From NCBI RefSeq assembly GCF_000019785.1, contig NC_010524.1, positions 1,116,001 to 1,180,000 of the forward strand: a DNA stretch of 64,000 bases. The letters run 5' to 3'. Below, piece after piece: positions 22,261-32,252 of the stretch. Below the pieces are notes generated by a model. The model did no database searches. It had not been told where the DNA came from and worked only from the letters and a program-made list of their open reading frames with translations. Source of the DNA: Leptothrix cholodnii SP-6. GTDB taxonomy: Bacteria > Pseudomonadota > Gammaproteobacteria > Burkholderiales > Burkholderiaceae_C. A program made the translations under genes and the position numbers. Positions within the stretch are counted from its first letter, which is position 1; the number at the start of each line of letters is the position of its first letter.

Positions 22261-22869
22261 TCATTTCATCTTGCGGCGGCGACCGAGGTAGCCGATCGCC
22301 CCCAGGCCGGCCAGCATCATCGCGTAGGTCTCGGGTTCAGGGACCGGGGTGACATTAGTGCCGACGGCCGAGAAGGTGTCGACGCGGAAATCTCTGTTGG
22401 AGTTTGAATCGATCCTGAACGTGTAGGTGCCCGCTGCGAGGCCTGTTGCGTTGTAGGTGGCCAGATCTCCGGCCGGGCTCGGCGCCACGCCGTCGATGAA
22501 CGATGGCGAGAACGTCAGCACAGACGAGCCGCCGGCGAGCGTCACCGCGTCGTCCAGCGAATCGAGCCAGGACACGGTCAGGCTGCCCAGCTTGTCCTTG
22601 TTGGAGCTGCCCGACCAGAACTTGATGGCGACGTCCGTTGCCGACGCGATCGAGAACGTGTAAGTCAGGAAGTCGTTGGCGTTGTTGAACAGCGCAAAGG
22701 AATCGCCGCCCTTGGTGAGGGTGTCGGTGGTGACCGCTGCGTCCTTGGTTCCGGTGGCGAACCCGGTGAGATCACTGAACTCGGAGGTAAACGAAAACGT
22801 ATCGGCCTGCGCAGCCATTGAAGCCGTGGCGAGCAGTGCCGCACCGGTGGCGTGAATCAGCGTCTTCAT
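22261..22869 (-). CDS. PEP-CTERM sorted exoprotein, unknown
   Basis: 202 aa. Signal peptide MKTLIHATGAALLATASM with cleavage after AAQA (near 22). Mature region rich in Thr/Ser/Asp, probably beta-rich. C-terminus PVPEPETYAMMLAGLGAIG followed by RRRK is a complete PEP-CTERM signal: PEP motif, hydrophobic helix, basic tail. The family expectation is processing by exosortase (EpsH) and export to the outer surface or biofilm matrix. No exosortase gene is in this window. Monocistronic, with its own terminator. Confidence 0.9.
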   Translation of the reverse strand: MKTLIHATGAALLATASMAAQADTFSFTSEFSDLTGFATGTKDAAVTTDTLTKGGDSFALFNNANDFLTYTFSIASATDVAIKFWSGSSNKDKLGSLTVSWLDSLDDAVTLAGGSSVLTFSPSFIDGVAPSPAGDLATYNATGLAAGTYTFRIDSNSNRDFRVDTFSAVGTNVTPVPEPETYAMMLAGLGAIGYLGRRRKMK

Positions 22870-23043
22870 GGATCTTCCCTCTACTACGGCACGAGGACCG
22901 GATGTGGTTGCCGTGCCACGACCTTGAAGCACGTGGCCGTAGTGTTAAGGGTCGGTTAAGTACCAACCATCCCGCGATCGCGGGGAGGGACTTGCGCAAT
23001 GACCATCACTTGTGGATGGATTTTCGATTCGGGTTCGGTTTGA

Positions 23044-23811
23044 TCAGCTTGCCAGCCCGTCATGCAGCGCCACGAACTCCTGCGTCAGCTTGTGCTTCGC
23101 ATCCAGGTGGATCATCGGCAGCGCACGCTCGTGCGACTCCTTCATCTTCACCGACGACGACAGGTAGGGTTGCAGCACCGGCAGGCCTTCGGCGATCAGT
23201 TCGGCCACCACCTTCTGCGGCAGGCTGGCGCGCGGCTGGAACTGGTTGACGACGATGCCCTCGACCTGCAGCTCGCGGTTGTGGTCGGCCTGGATTTCCT
23301 TGACGTTGTCCATCAGCGCATACAGCGCGCGGCGCGAGAAGTCGTCGCAGTCGAACGGGATCAGGCAGCGCTGCGAGGCGATCAGCGCGCTGCGGGTGTA
23401 GAAATTCAGCGCCGGCGGGGTGTCGATGTAGATGCGGTCGTAATTGGCCGCCAGCGCGTCGAGCGCATCGCGCAGCTTGTAGATCTTGTAGCGCGACTCG
23501 AGCTTGCCGTGCAGCTCGTCGAGCGCCGGGCTCGAGGGCATCAGGTGCAGGTTCTCGAACGGCGTCTCGTAGATGAACTCGCCGGCGTTCTTCGGGTTGA
23601 AGGTGAAGCTCAGCGTCTGGTTGAAGAAATCGGCCACCGAGGTTTCGAGCCCGTCGGCGCCGTTGCCCAGCAGGTAGCGGGTGGTATTGCCTTGCGCGTC
23701 GAGGTCGAGCACGAGGGTGCGCAGGCCCTGGCTGGCGCTGATGGCGGCCAGGTTGGCCGTGATCGTGGACTTGCCCACGCCACCCTTCTGGTTGAAAACG
23801 ACTCGGCGCAT
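23044..23811 (-). CDS. ParA/MinD-like ATPase (orphan)
   Basis: 255 aa. Deviant Walker A NQKGGVGKST at 7-16, DLDAQGNTTRYL (near 36) and IYIDTPPALNF (near 128) mark the ParA superfamily. No N-terminal DNA-binding extension and no ParB or centromere-like gene beside it; these short orphan ParAs position chromosomes, chemoreceptor clusters or other cargo in different bacteria. It lies in a 100-bp-plus gap on each side and diverges from nothing. Cargo unknown. Confidence 0.9.
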   Translation of the reverse strand: MRRVVFNQKGGVGKSTITANLAAISASQGLRTLVLDLDAQGNTTRYLLGNGADGLETSVADFFNQTLSFTFNPKNAGEFIYETPFENLHLMPSSPALDELHGKLESRYKIYKLRDALDALAANYDRIYIDTPPALNFYTRSALIASQRCLIPFDCDDFSRRALYALMDNVKEIQADHNRELQVEGIVVNQFQPRASLPQKVVAELIAEGLPVLQPYLSSSVKMKESHERALPMIHLDAKHKLTQEFVALHDGLAS

Positions 23812-23913
23812 GGCGGATCCTTGAGGCTTGAATGGTCAGAAACGCCCGCAGGCGCCAAGCGCGATTGTGCCGGGTCTGCTGCAGTGCAGCATCTAGGGTG
23901 CAGGCTCTAAGGA

Positions 23914-25179
23914 TCAGCGATCGTGACCGGGTGGCAGCAGCGCGCCCCGCCGCCACAGCGCCGGGAAGATCTTCACCCACAGCCCCGCCACCAGCAGCAC
24001 GCCCACGCCGCCCAGCACCACCGAGCCGACCGGCCCGAGCAGCGCCGCGGTGGCGCCCGACTCGAACTCGCCTAGCTGGTTGCTCGCGCCGATGAACACC
24101 GAATTGACCGCGCTGACCCGGCCGCGCATCGCGTCGGGGGTTTCGAGCTGCACCAGGGTCTGTCGGATCACCACGCTGACCATGTCGACTGCGCCCGAGA
24201 GCGCGAGCGCGGCGATCGACAGCCACAGCGAGGTCGACAGCCCGAACACCAGCATGCAGACGCCGAAGATCGCCACCGAGCCGATCAGCCAGCGCCCGGC
24301 GTGCTGCATCGCCGGGCGGCTCGACAGCCAGGCCGACATCAGCAGCGCGCCCGCGGCGGGTGCGGCGCGCAGCAGGCCCAGGCCCCAGGGGCCGGTGTGC
24401 AGGATGTCTTTCGCGAACATCGGCAGCAGCGCGGTGGCTCCACCCAGCAGCACCGCGAACAGGTCGAGCGAGATCGCGCCCAGCAGCACCGGCTGGCCGC
24501 GCAGGTAGTGCACGCCCGCGAACACGCTGGCCCAGCTGCGGGCCTCGGTGGAGGCGACCGGGTCGGCGTGGCGGATGCCGATCGCCAGCCCGCTGCCGGT
24601 GATGAACAGCGCGCCGCACAGCGCGTAGACCACCGCCGCGCCGGCGGTGTAGAGCAGGCCGCCGATGGCCGGGCCGGCAATGATCGCCAGCTGCATGCCG
24701 CTCGAACTCACCGCCACCGCCCGCGCCAGCAGCGCGCCCGGCACGAGCAGCGCCGGCAGCGCCTGGCTGGCCGGCATCTGGAAGGCCTTGGCCACGCCCA
24801 GCGCCACCGACAGCAGCAGGATCAGCTCGCGGTTGATCCACAGATCGTGGCTGGCCAGCACCAGCATCAGCGCCACCAGCCCCTGCGCCAGCGTGGTGGC
24901 CTGCAGGATGCGCGCACGGTGCAGGCGGTCGGCCATGTGGCCGGCCGGCAGCGTCAGCAGCAGGGCCGGCAGAAACTGCGCCAGCCCGACCAGGCCGAGA
25001 TCCCAGGCGCTGCCGGTCAGGTCGTACATCTGCCAGCCCAGCGCCACCATCATCATCTGGTTGGCGAGCTGGGTGGTCAGGCGCGTGAACCAGAACATCC
25101 GGTAGGGCCGGATGCGCAGCAGCGCGGCGAACGAGGTGTCGGCCGCTTCGGCCTCAGGGGTGGGGGCGGGTGTCGTCAC
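23914..25179 (-). CDS. MFS transporter (MFS_3 / EntS-like)
   Basis: 421 aa. Twelve hydrophobic segments; RPYRMFWFTRLTTQLANQMM at the first helix and the loop motif GHMADRLHRARIL near residue 72 are typical of the enterobactin-exporter-like MFS_3 group. The QLETPDAMRGRVSAVNSVF motif near 340 is also characteristic. Start GTG at 25179 is chosen because the frame further upstream is antisense of ureF; the start is uncertain. Substrate unknown. It directly follows ureF (26 bp), where ureG would be expected in standard urease clusters. Confidence 0.88.
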   Translation of the reverse strand: MTTPAPTPEAEAADTSFAALLRIRPYRMFWFTRLTTQLANQMMMVALGWQMYDLTGSAWDLGLVGLAQFLPALLLTLPAGHMADRLHRARILQATTLAQGLVALMLVLASHDLWINRELILLLSVALGVAKAFQMPASQALPALLVPGALLARAVAVSSSGMQLAIIAGPAIGGLLYTAGAAVVYALCGALFITGSGLAIGIRHADPVASTEARSWASVFAGVHYLRGQPVLLGAISLDLFAVLLGGATALLPMFAKDILHTGPWGLGLLRAAPAAGALLMSAWLSSRPAMQHAGRWLIGSVAIFGVCMLVFGLSTSLWLSIAALALSGAVDMVSVVIRQTLVQLETPDAMRGRVSAVNSVFIGASNQLGEFESGATAALLGPVGSVVLGGVGVLLVAGLWVKIFPALWRRGALLPPGHDR

Positions 25180-25205
25180 CGTTTCGAGAATAGCGGCCTG
25201 TTGCC

Positions 25206-25958
25206 TCAGGACCGGAACAGCCGCGAGTACTGCGCCTCGTGCTGCGCCGACAGGATCGCCAGCATCGGCGTGTGCGCCTGGCGCTGCTCGTCGCCGAGTG
25301 CCAGGGCGCTGTCGATTGCCGCCGGCAATGCCTCGACCAGCACCGCCAGGATGCGCTGGCCGGCGCTCTGGCCCAGCGGCACGGTTTTCAGCGCGGCCTG
25401 CACCATGTTCTCGGCCCAGCCGAAGCCGTGCGCCAGCAGCGCCTCGCGCAGCGGCGAGCCGGTGCGCGCCAGCGCCAGCGCATGCGCCACCGGCCAGGTC
25501 GGCGCGGGCTTGAGCGCGGCGAGCTGGGCCAGCCGCGGGTCGACGGCAACGTCCGCATGGGCGGCCACATGCGCGGCATCCCGCGTGCGCAGCCATTCGA
25601 GCAGCGAGCGGCCCATCTGCTCGGTCTGCTGACGGAACTCGCTGCTCTCGCGCGTCACGCGCACCCAGCTGTTGAGGGCTTCGATGCGGTCGATGTCGAC
25701 CGAGCCCGTCTCACTGTCACCGCGCCAGGCCGGGATCGCCTGCGCCACCACTGCCAGGTCGGCCCGCGCCAGCGCCAGGTGCAACTGGTCGACCAGCCAG
25801 GTGCGGGCCTGCGCCTCGGTGGTGACCAGGCCGGCGTCGACCGCCGATTCGAGCCCTTCGGAGTAGCTGAAGCCGCCCACCGGCAGCGCCGGCGAGGCCA
25901 GCCACATCAGCTGCAGCAGGGCGCTGGCGCTCAGGCCGGCATCGCTGGGTGCGGCCAT
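25206..25958 (-). CDS. ureF: Urease accessory protein UreF
   Basis: Part of the nickel-insertion complex with UreD and UreG; acts as a gate in urease activation. [24 protein letters not shown] near the N-terminus and [22 protein letters not shown]... near 200 are typical. 250 aa. ATG 25958 overlaps the ureE stop by one base (TGATG), so the two genes are co-translated; a longer frame upstream reads into ureE. The following gene is an MFS transporter; ureG is not here. Confidence 0.95.
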   Translation of the reverse strand: MAAPSDAGLSASALLQLMWLASPALPVGGFSYSEGLESAVDAGLVTTEAQARTWLVDQLHLALARADLAVVAQAIPAWRGDSETGSVDIDRIEALNSWVRVTRESSEFRQQTEQMGRSLLEWLRTRDAAHVAAHADVAVDPRLAQLAALKPAPTWPVAHALALARTGSPLREALLAHGFGWAENMVQAALKTVPLGQSAGQRILAVLVEALPAAIDSALALGDEQRQAHTPMLAILSAQHEAQYSRLFRS

Positions 25959-26662
25959 CAGTGCTTGCCGTGATCGTGGCCGTGGTGGCCGCAACCGGGG
26001 CCGTGCACGTGCGGCTTGGCGGGCGCGGCGCTGACGGGGATCGACAGCGGCTTGCCGCGTGCGGCGGCCTGTGCCACGGTCTCGTGCGTGTGGTCCGAAC
26101 CATGGGCGTGATCGTGATGATCGTGCGCGTGGTCGTGTGCGTGCGCGTGGTCATGACCGTGTTCATGCGCCGGCGCAGGCTTGTGCTCATGGCCGTGCGC
26201 GTGGCCGGCATTGGCGTAGGCGCCGGCTTCGGGCTCGAACGGGGCCTGTGCCTCGGTCACGATCAGGTGCATCTGGCGCAGCATGTCGGCCAGCACGTGG
26301 TCGGGTTCGAGCTGCAGCTGATCGGGCTGCAGTTCGAGCTGCACGTGGCGGTTGCCCAGGTGATAGGCGGCGCGCAGCAGGTCGAACGGCGAGCCGTGCT
26401 GGGTGCAGGCGCGCACCACCAGCACGGCCTGCGGCGCGGCGACGACGCGGATCAGGCTGCCGTCTTCGGCCACCAGCACGTCGCCACCGCGCACGGCGGT
26501 GCCGCGCGGCAGGAACACGCCGACGTGGCGGGCCTGGCTGTCGGTGGCGTCGAAACGGCTTTTCTGGCGGGTGTCCCAGTCGAGCTCGACGCTGGCGGCA
26601 CGCTTGAGCAGCACCGCGGCCAGGCCGCGGCCTTGCGGGATCAGTTTGTTGACGGTCAGCAT
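25958..26662 (-). CDS. ureE: Urease nickel chaperone UreE with long His-rich tail
   Basis: Delivers nickel to the apo-urease complex. Residues 1-150 are the UreE fold ([11 protein letters not shown] at the start, [12 protein letters not shown] near 100-111 with the conserved nickel-binding His). Residues about 155-234 are a very His/Asp-rich tail ([16 protein letters not shown] and longer), ending HGHDHGKH, able to bind many Ni ions. 234 aa is longer than the ~155 aa core. It is separated from ureABC by about 2.8 kb of unrelated genes on both strands. Confidence 0.95.
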   Translation of the reverse strand: MLTVNKLIPQGRGLAAVLLKRAASVELDWDTRQKSRFDATDSQARHVGVFLPRGTAVRGGDVLVAEDGSLIRVVAAPQAVLVVRACTQHGSPFDLLRAAYHLGNRHVQLELQPDQLQLEPDHVLADMLRQMHLIVTEAQAPFEPEAGAYANAGHAHGHEHKPAPAHEHGHDHAHAHDHAHDHHDHAHGSDHTHETVAQAAARGKPLSIPVSAAPAKPHVHGPGCGHHGHDHGKH

Positions 26663-26782
26663 CGGGGCAACCTCAGGTGGGAATGCATCGGTTCGGCACG
26701 AGCGCCGGGGTGGGTGCGGATTGTCCACGAGCGCGCCGACACGCACGAGCGTGTGGCTGCGGCGTGACCCGGCGCCGCGGCG

Positions 26783-27307
26783 TCAGCGCAGCACCGGCGC
26801 GTCGGGCAGCTCGTTGACGTCGGCAGCGCCTTCGCCGCGCGGGAAATGCGTGGCCAGCAGGTGATCGACCGCCGCCACCGCCGCCTGCAGGCCGGCGTCG
26901 AACCGGCCGGCCTGAAAGGCGTCGTGCATCTGCGCCACGATGGCCTGCCACTGCGCCGCGCCGACCTGCCGGTCGAGGCCCCGATCGGCCACGATCTCGA
27001 TCGCGCGGTCGGCCAGCAGCAGGTAGATCAGCACGCCGTTGTTGGCCTCGGTGTCCCAGACACCGAGTTCGCCGAACAGCTCGACGGCGCGCTCGCGGGC
27101 GCTGGCGTTGCGCCACAGGTCGGCCAGCGGCAGGCCGGCCTCGATGCAGACGCGGATCTCGCCGTGGTGGCGGCCTTCGCTGGCGCGCACCTGCGCCTGC
27201 ACGTGGTCGATCGTGTCGCGGCCGAGGCGGCGCGGCACGTCGGCGGGGTCGCTCCAGAGGTGTCGAACGAAGCGCACGAGGCGCTGCCACGGGGTGCGTG
27301 CCATCAC
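26783..27307 (-). CDS. TPM-domain protein (second of tandem pair)
   Basis: 174 aa, no signal peptide. TPM-domain core: HGEIRVCIEAGLPLADLW near 48-65, WDTEANNGVLIYLLLADRAIEIVADRG near 84-110. TPM (TLP18.3/Psb32/MOLO-1) domains are found in membrane-associated proteins of unclear function; a few are phosphatases or involved in photosystem repair. Its start overlaps the stop of the upstream TPM gene. Here it lacks the membrane anchor and poly-Gly tail of its neighbour. It lies 120 bp before ureE. Confidence 0.85.
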   Translation of the reverse strand: MMARTPWQRLVRFVRHLWSDPADVPRRLGRDTIDHVQAQVRASEGRHHGEIRVCIEAGLPLADLWRNASARERAVELFGELGVWDTEANNGVLIYLLLADRAIEIVADRGLDRQVGAAQWQAIVAQMHDAFQAGRFDAGLQAAVAAVDHLLATHFPRGEGAADVNELPDAPVLR

Positions 27308-28245
27308 CAGCTCCCGGAGGCGCCGCCGCCGCCAAAATTGCCGCCGCCGCCCGAGCGGAAGCCGCCGCCGCCCCCGCCTCCACCCCAGCCACCACCGCCG
27401 CCGAGGCCGCCACCCGGGCCACCCCAGCCGCCGCGTCGACCGCGTCCGCCGGCCGACTGCAACGTGCTGAAGGCGCCGGCAAACAGCGCCACCAGCAGGC
27501 CGAGCAGCCCGGCCACCACCGCCAGCACCAGGCTGGTCGACAGGATCCAGGCGAGCGTGCCGACACCCCCGGCCGTCAGCACCGGGCCGAGCTTGCGGCC
27601 GAACAGGTCCGACAGCGTCTTGGCGATGATCGGCACGCCGACGAAGGCCAGCATCGCCAGCGACTCCCAGTCGATGCCGGCGTTGCCTTCGGCGCCACGC
27701 GGTTGCGGTGCCGGCAGTGCCTCGCCCTTGACCAGCGCGCGCAGCTGCTCGATGCCCTGGCCGATGCCGCCGGCGAAGTCGCCGCGCTTGAAGGCCGGCG
27801 TGAGCGCGCTGTCGATCACCCGCCTGGCCGCCAGGTCGGGGATCGCGCCTTCGAGCGTCTTGGCGACCTCGATGCGCATGCGCCGGTCGGCGCTGGCGAC
27901 CACCAGCAGCAGGCCGTCGCCGATGTCGCGGCGGCCGATCTTCCAGCTGTCGGCCACGCGCTGGGCGTAGCTGGCGATGTCCTCGGGCTGCGTGGTGGCG
28001 ACGATCAGCACCACCATCTGGGTGCCGAGCTCGGTCTCGATGGCCGTGAGCCGGGCCTCGATGGCGCTGCGCTGCTGCGGGTCGAGCAGCGCCGCCTGGT
28101 CGATCAGGTGGCCGGTCAGCGCGGGCACCGGCTGCACGTCCTGCGCGCGTGCGGGCGTGCTGTCGAGCGTCAGCCAGAGGCTCAGCAGCAGGGCCAGCCA
28201 GGTGGCGAGTCGGCCGGACCGATCGAACCGACGATGGGCCGTCAT
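27304..28245 (-). CDS. YgcG-type TPM-domain membrane protein
   Basis: 313 aa. Signal peptide at 1-34 (LATWLALLLSLWLTLDSTPARA). TPM domain about 40-175 (LTGHLIDQAALLDPQQR, TQMVVLIVATTQPEDIASYA, DGLLLVVASADRRMRIEVAK). Two hydrophobic stretches near 195-255, then a Gly-rich tail ending FGGGGASGSW, the standard C-terminus of this family. Gene order LemA-TPM-TPM is common across bacteria and suggests an envelope complex. 13 bp follow the lemA stop. Confidence 0.92.
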   Translation of the reverse strand: MTAHRRFDRSGRLATWLALLLSLWLTLDSTPARAQDVQPVPALTGHLIDQAALLDPQQRSAIEARLTAIETELGTQMVVLIVATTQPEDIASYAQRVADSWKIGRRDIGDGLLLVVASADRRMRIEVAKTLEGAIPDLAARRVIDSALTPAFKRGDFAGGIGQGIEQLRALVKGEALPAPQPRGAEGNAGIDWESLAMLAFVGVPIIAKTLSDLFGRKLGPVLTAGGVGTLAWILSTSLVLAVVAGLLGLLVALFAGAFSTLQSAGGRGRRGGWGGPGGGLGGGGGWGGGGGGGGFRSGGGGNFGGGGASGSW

Positions 28246-28258
28246 CGCAGCGTCCGGC

Positions 28259-28873
28259 TCACTTGGCGGGGGGGGCGGGCTTGTCGAAGCTGATCGTCGG
28301 CGGGGCCGAGATCTGCGCCTCGTTCTGCACCGTGAAACCGGGCTTGACGTCGTAGCTGAACATCATCGCCGTCAGGTTGGTCGGGAAGCTGCGCGCCAGC
28401 ACGTTGTAGTCGGTCACCGTCTTGATGTATCGGTTGCGCGCCACGGTGATGCGGTTCTCGGTGCCTTCGAGCTGCACCCGCAGGTCCTGGAAACCCTGGT
28501 TGGCCTTCAGGTTGGGGTAGTTCTCGGTCACGACCAGCAGCCGGCTCAGCGCGCCCGACAGCTCACCCTGCGCGGCCTGGAATTTCTGGAACGCCGCCGG
28601 GTCGTTGATCAGCTCCGGGGTGGCCTGGATGCTGGTGGCCCTGGAGCGCGCCTCGATCACCCGGGTGAGCGTCTCCTGCTCGAAGTTGGCCTCGCCCTTG
28701 ACGGTGGCGACCAGGTTGGGCACCAGGTCGGCGCGCCGCTGGTACTGGTTGAGCACCTCGGCCCAGCCGGCCTTGACCTGCTCGTCCAGGCGCTGGAATT
28801 CGTTGTAGCCGCAGCCGGTCAGGCTGGTGGCAAGCAGCAGCGCGAACAGGCTGCGGATCAGGCGTTGCGACAT
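28259..28873 (-). CDS. lemA: LemA-family lipoprotein
   Basis: 204 aa. Lipobox LTGC near residues 18-21 after a short hydrophobic signal (LIRSLFALLLATS). LemA-domain helices: GWAEVLNQYQRRADLVPNLV (36-55), GEANFEQETLTRVIEAR, QLEGTENRITVARNRYIKTV and YNVLARSFPTNL. Cytosolic or periplasmic scaffold proteins of unknown activity, normally co-encoded with TPM proteins as here. Diverges from the rhodanese gene across 160 bp. Confidence 0.93.
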   Translation of the reverse strand: MSQRLIRSLFALLLATSLTGCGYNEFQRLDEQVKAGWAEVLNQYQRRADLVPNLVATVKGEANFEQETLTRVIEARSRATSIQATPELINDPAAFQKFQAAQGELSGALSRLLVVTENYPNLKANQGFQDLRVQLEGTENRITVARNRYIKTVTDYNVLARSFPTNLTAMMFSYDVKPGFTVQNEAQISAPPTISFDKPAPPAK

Positions 28874-29033
28874 CGGTTCTCTCCCGTCTCGAGGGCCGCA
28901 CGGATGGGCGCCCTCATGGCAAGTGAGGCGGTGTACCACAGCTTCAAGACGGTGCCCGGCGCCGCTGCGGGACAATGCCGGCCACACGAGACCGGCCGCA
29001 TCAGGCGCGCCGGCTCATCCGCCTGGAGCCCCC

Positions 29034-29497
29034 ATGAACTTGCCCGACGCCGCCGCCGTGCAGCAGGAACAGCTTGAAATCACCCTCGCCACCGCCACCG
29101 AGCTGTGCGAGTTGGGCCTGGGTTGCATGGTCGACATCCGCCAGGGTTTCGAGATCGAGCTCAAGGGCGCGATCCCCGGCACCACCCACATCCCGCTGTG
29201 CGAGGTCAAGCTGCTGCTCGGCCACGCGCTCAACGAGGACGAGCAGGACACGCTCGACGCCGGCACGCCCAGCGCGATCGACGTGCAGGCCTTCATCCGC
29301 ATGGTCAACCAGATCCACCATGTGCGCGATTGCATCCTGCTGTGCGTGTGCAACAGCGGCCGGCGCAGCCTGGTGGCCGCGCGCATGCTGAGGTCGCTCG
29401 GCTACGCGCGGGCGTATTCGGTGCAGGGCGGCTTCCAGGCCTGGAAGGCCGTCAAAGCCCAGGCCGAAGCCCAGGCCCAAGGCGACGCGCAGCCGGA

Positions 29498-29513
<16 letters not shown>
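29034..29513 (+). CDS. Rhodanese-like domain protein
   Basis: 159 aa. Single rhodanese domain: [26 protein letters not shown] then active-site loop CNSGRRS near residues 106-112 (first Cys as sulfur carrier) and [15 protein letters not shown] near 124-138. Ala/Gln-rich C-terminal tail. ATG 29034 chosen; earlier in-frame codons are antisense of lemA. Its 3' end overlaps the ureC stop region by 16 bp in convergent orientation. A role in sulfur or Fe-S/nickel chemistry is possible but unsupported. Confidence 0.85.
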
Positions 29514-31225
<1,712 letters not shown>

Positions 31226-31312
31226 TTATGTTGTCCCTCAATCATCCAAGCAACTGGCTCGACGAAGTCATCCAGCAATGTCCAGCAGCGGCAGGCGCTA
31301 CGTGGGGGTGGG

Positions 31313-31618
31313 TCAAAGACGGCCTTGCACCAGGCCGCGGAAGCCCCAGACCTGGCGGTCGCCGGCCAGGTCGACCAGCTCGATCGTGCGCTGCTGGCCG
31401 GGCTCGAAACGCACCGCGGTGCCGCTGGCGATGTTGAGCCGCATGCCGCGAGCCGCAGCGCGGTCGAAGCTCAGGCCGGCGTTGGTCTCGGCAAAGTGGT
31501 AGTGCGAGCCGACCTGGATCGGCCGGTCGCTGGCGTTCTCGACCACCAGCGTGAGCGTGCGGCGACCGGAGTTGATGACCAGGTCGGCGCCGTCGGTGAG
31601 CAGTTCGCCGGGCGTCAT
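31313..31618 (-). CDS. ureB: Urease beta subunit UreB
   Basis: 101 aa from ATG 31618; [19 protein letters not shown], then [28 protein letters not shown] and the conserved [13 protein letters not shown] [13 protein letters not shown]. Part of the (alpha-beta-gamma) urease trimer. The start overlaps the stop of the upstream small membrane protein by one base (TGATG), so start ATG is chosen over the GTG three bases upstream. Confidence 0.97.
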   Translation of the reverse strand: MTPGELLTDGADLVINSGRRTLTLVVENASDRPIQVGSHYHFAETNAGLSFDRAAARGMRLNIASGTAVRFEPGQQRTIELVDLAGDRQVWGFRGLVQGRL

Positions 31619-31797
31619 CACTTCCTCCGTGCCAGCCAGATCGCACCCGCGAACACCGCCAGGAACAGGTAGAGGCTGGCATCACCCGAGTGCCAGTGGC
31701 TGATGCCGGGCAGGCCGTGGCCTTCATGGGCAGCGGCGGGCAGGGCCGACAGCAGGGTGGACAGGAGCAGGGCGCAGCGGGTGGCGGAACGGGTCAT
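31618..31797 (-). CDS. 59-residue membrane/exported protein inside the urease operon
   Basis: Read directly from the sequence. Signal-peptide-like start [20 protein letters not shown] followed by [20 protein letters not shown], then one membrane helix [19 protein letters not shown] with a positive end. It sits between ureA and ureB, with a TGATG overlap into ureB. The central HEGHG...HWH stretch could hold metal ions, and export would put it outside the cytoplasm. Function unknown; a role in nickel uptake or membrane attachment of urease is only a suggestion. Confidence 0.8.
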   Translation of the reverse strand: MTRSATRCALLLSTLLSALPAAAHEGHGLPGISHWHSGDASLYLFLAVFAGAIWLARRK

Positions 31798-31850
31798 CAG
31801 GTGTCTCCGAAGTGGGGCGTCAGTTCACGAGGTGGTGCGGAACGGATTCT

Positions 31851-32153
31851 TCATGCAATGGGCTGGTGCACCGTGACCAACTTGGTGCCGTCGGGGAAGG
31901 TGGCCTCGATCTGGATGTCGGGGATCATCTCGGCCACGCCGTCCATCACCTCGTGGCGGGCCAGCACCCGCTTGCCGTCGCTCATCAGTTCGGCGACGGA
32001 CTTGCCGTCGCGGGCGCCCTCCATGATGGCGGCGCTGATCAGCGCGACGGCTTCGGGGTAGTTGAGCTTGAGTCCGCGGGCCTTGCGGCGCTCGGCCAGC
32101 AGGGCGGCTGTGAAGATGAGGAGCTTGTCCTTCTCGCGGGGGGTGAGTTCCAT
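31851..32153 (-). CDS. ureA: Urease gamma subunit UreA
   Basis: 100 aa, [42 protein letters not shown] and [25 protein letters not shown]: the standard gamma subunit. First gene of the ureA-orf-ureB-ureC unit, 45 bp downstream of a sigma-54-type promoter. Confidence 0.97.
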   Translation of the reverse strand: MELTPREKDKLLIFTAALLAERRKARGLKLNYPEAVALISAAIMEGARDGKSVAELMSDGKRVLARHEVMDGVAEMIPDIQIEATFPDGTKLVTVHQPIA

Positions 32154-32198
32154 GGGCAGGCGCTTGGGTTGGGCGGGTCACGCGAGTGTGACTCAGGC

Positions 32199-32213
32199 GC
32201 AAGCGGCGTGCCA
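32199..32213 (-). promoter_or_regulatory. Sigma-54 promoter upstream of ureA
   Basis: On the minus strand TGGCACG-CCGC-TTGC: the -24 GG and -12 GC are ten bases apart as required and the whole box matches the consensus TGGCACGNNNNTTGC. Transcription would start about 33 bp before the ureA ATG (32153). Further upstream GCACCG (32231-32236) and CGGTGT (32248-32253) form an imperfect inverted pair that could be a weak NtrC-type site, but the spacing is not the usual one. Confidence 0.75.
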
Positions 32214-32252
32214 TAGGGGCGCCCGCAGGCGCACCGTCGCCGGCAACCGGTG

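Noticed and set aside
23914..25179. ureG between ureF and the left part of the cluster
   Set aside because: The gene after ureF is a clear twelve-helix MFS protein; no P-loop GTPase of the UreG type was found in any frame around it.
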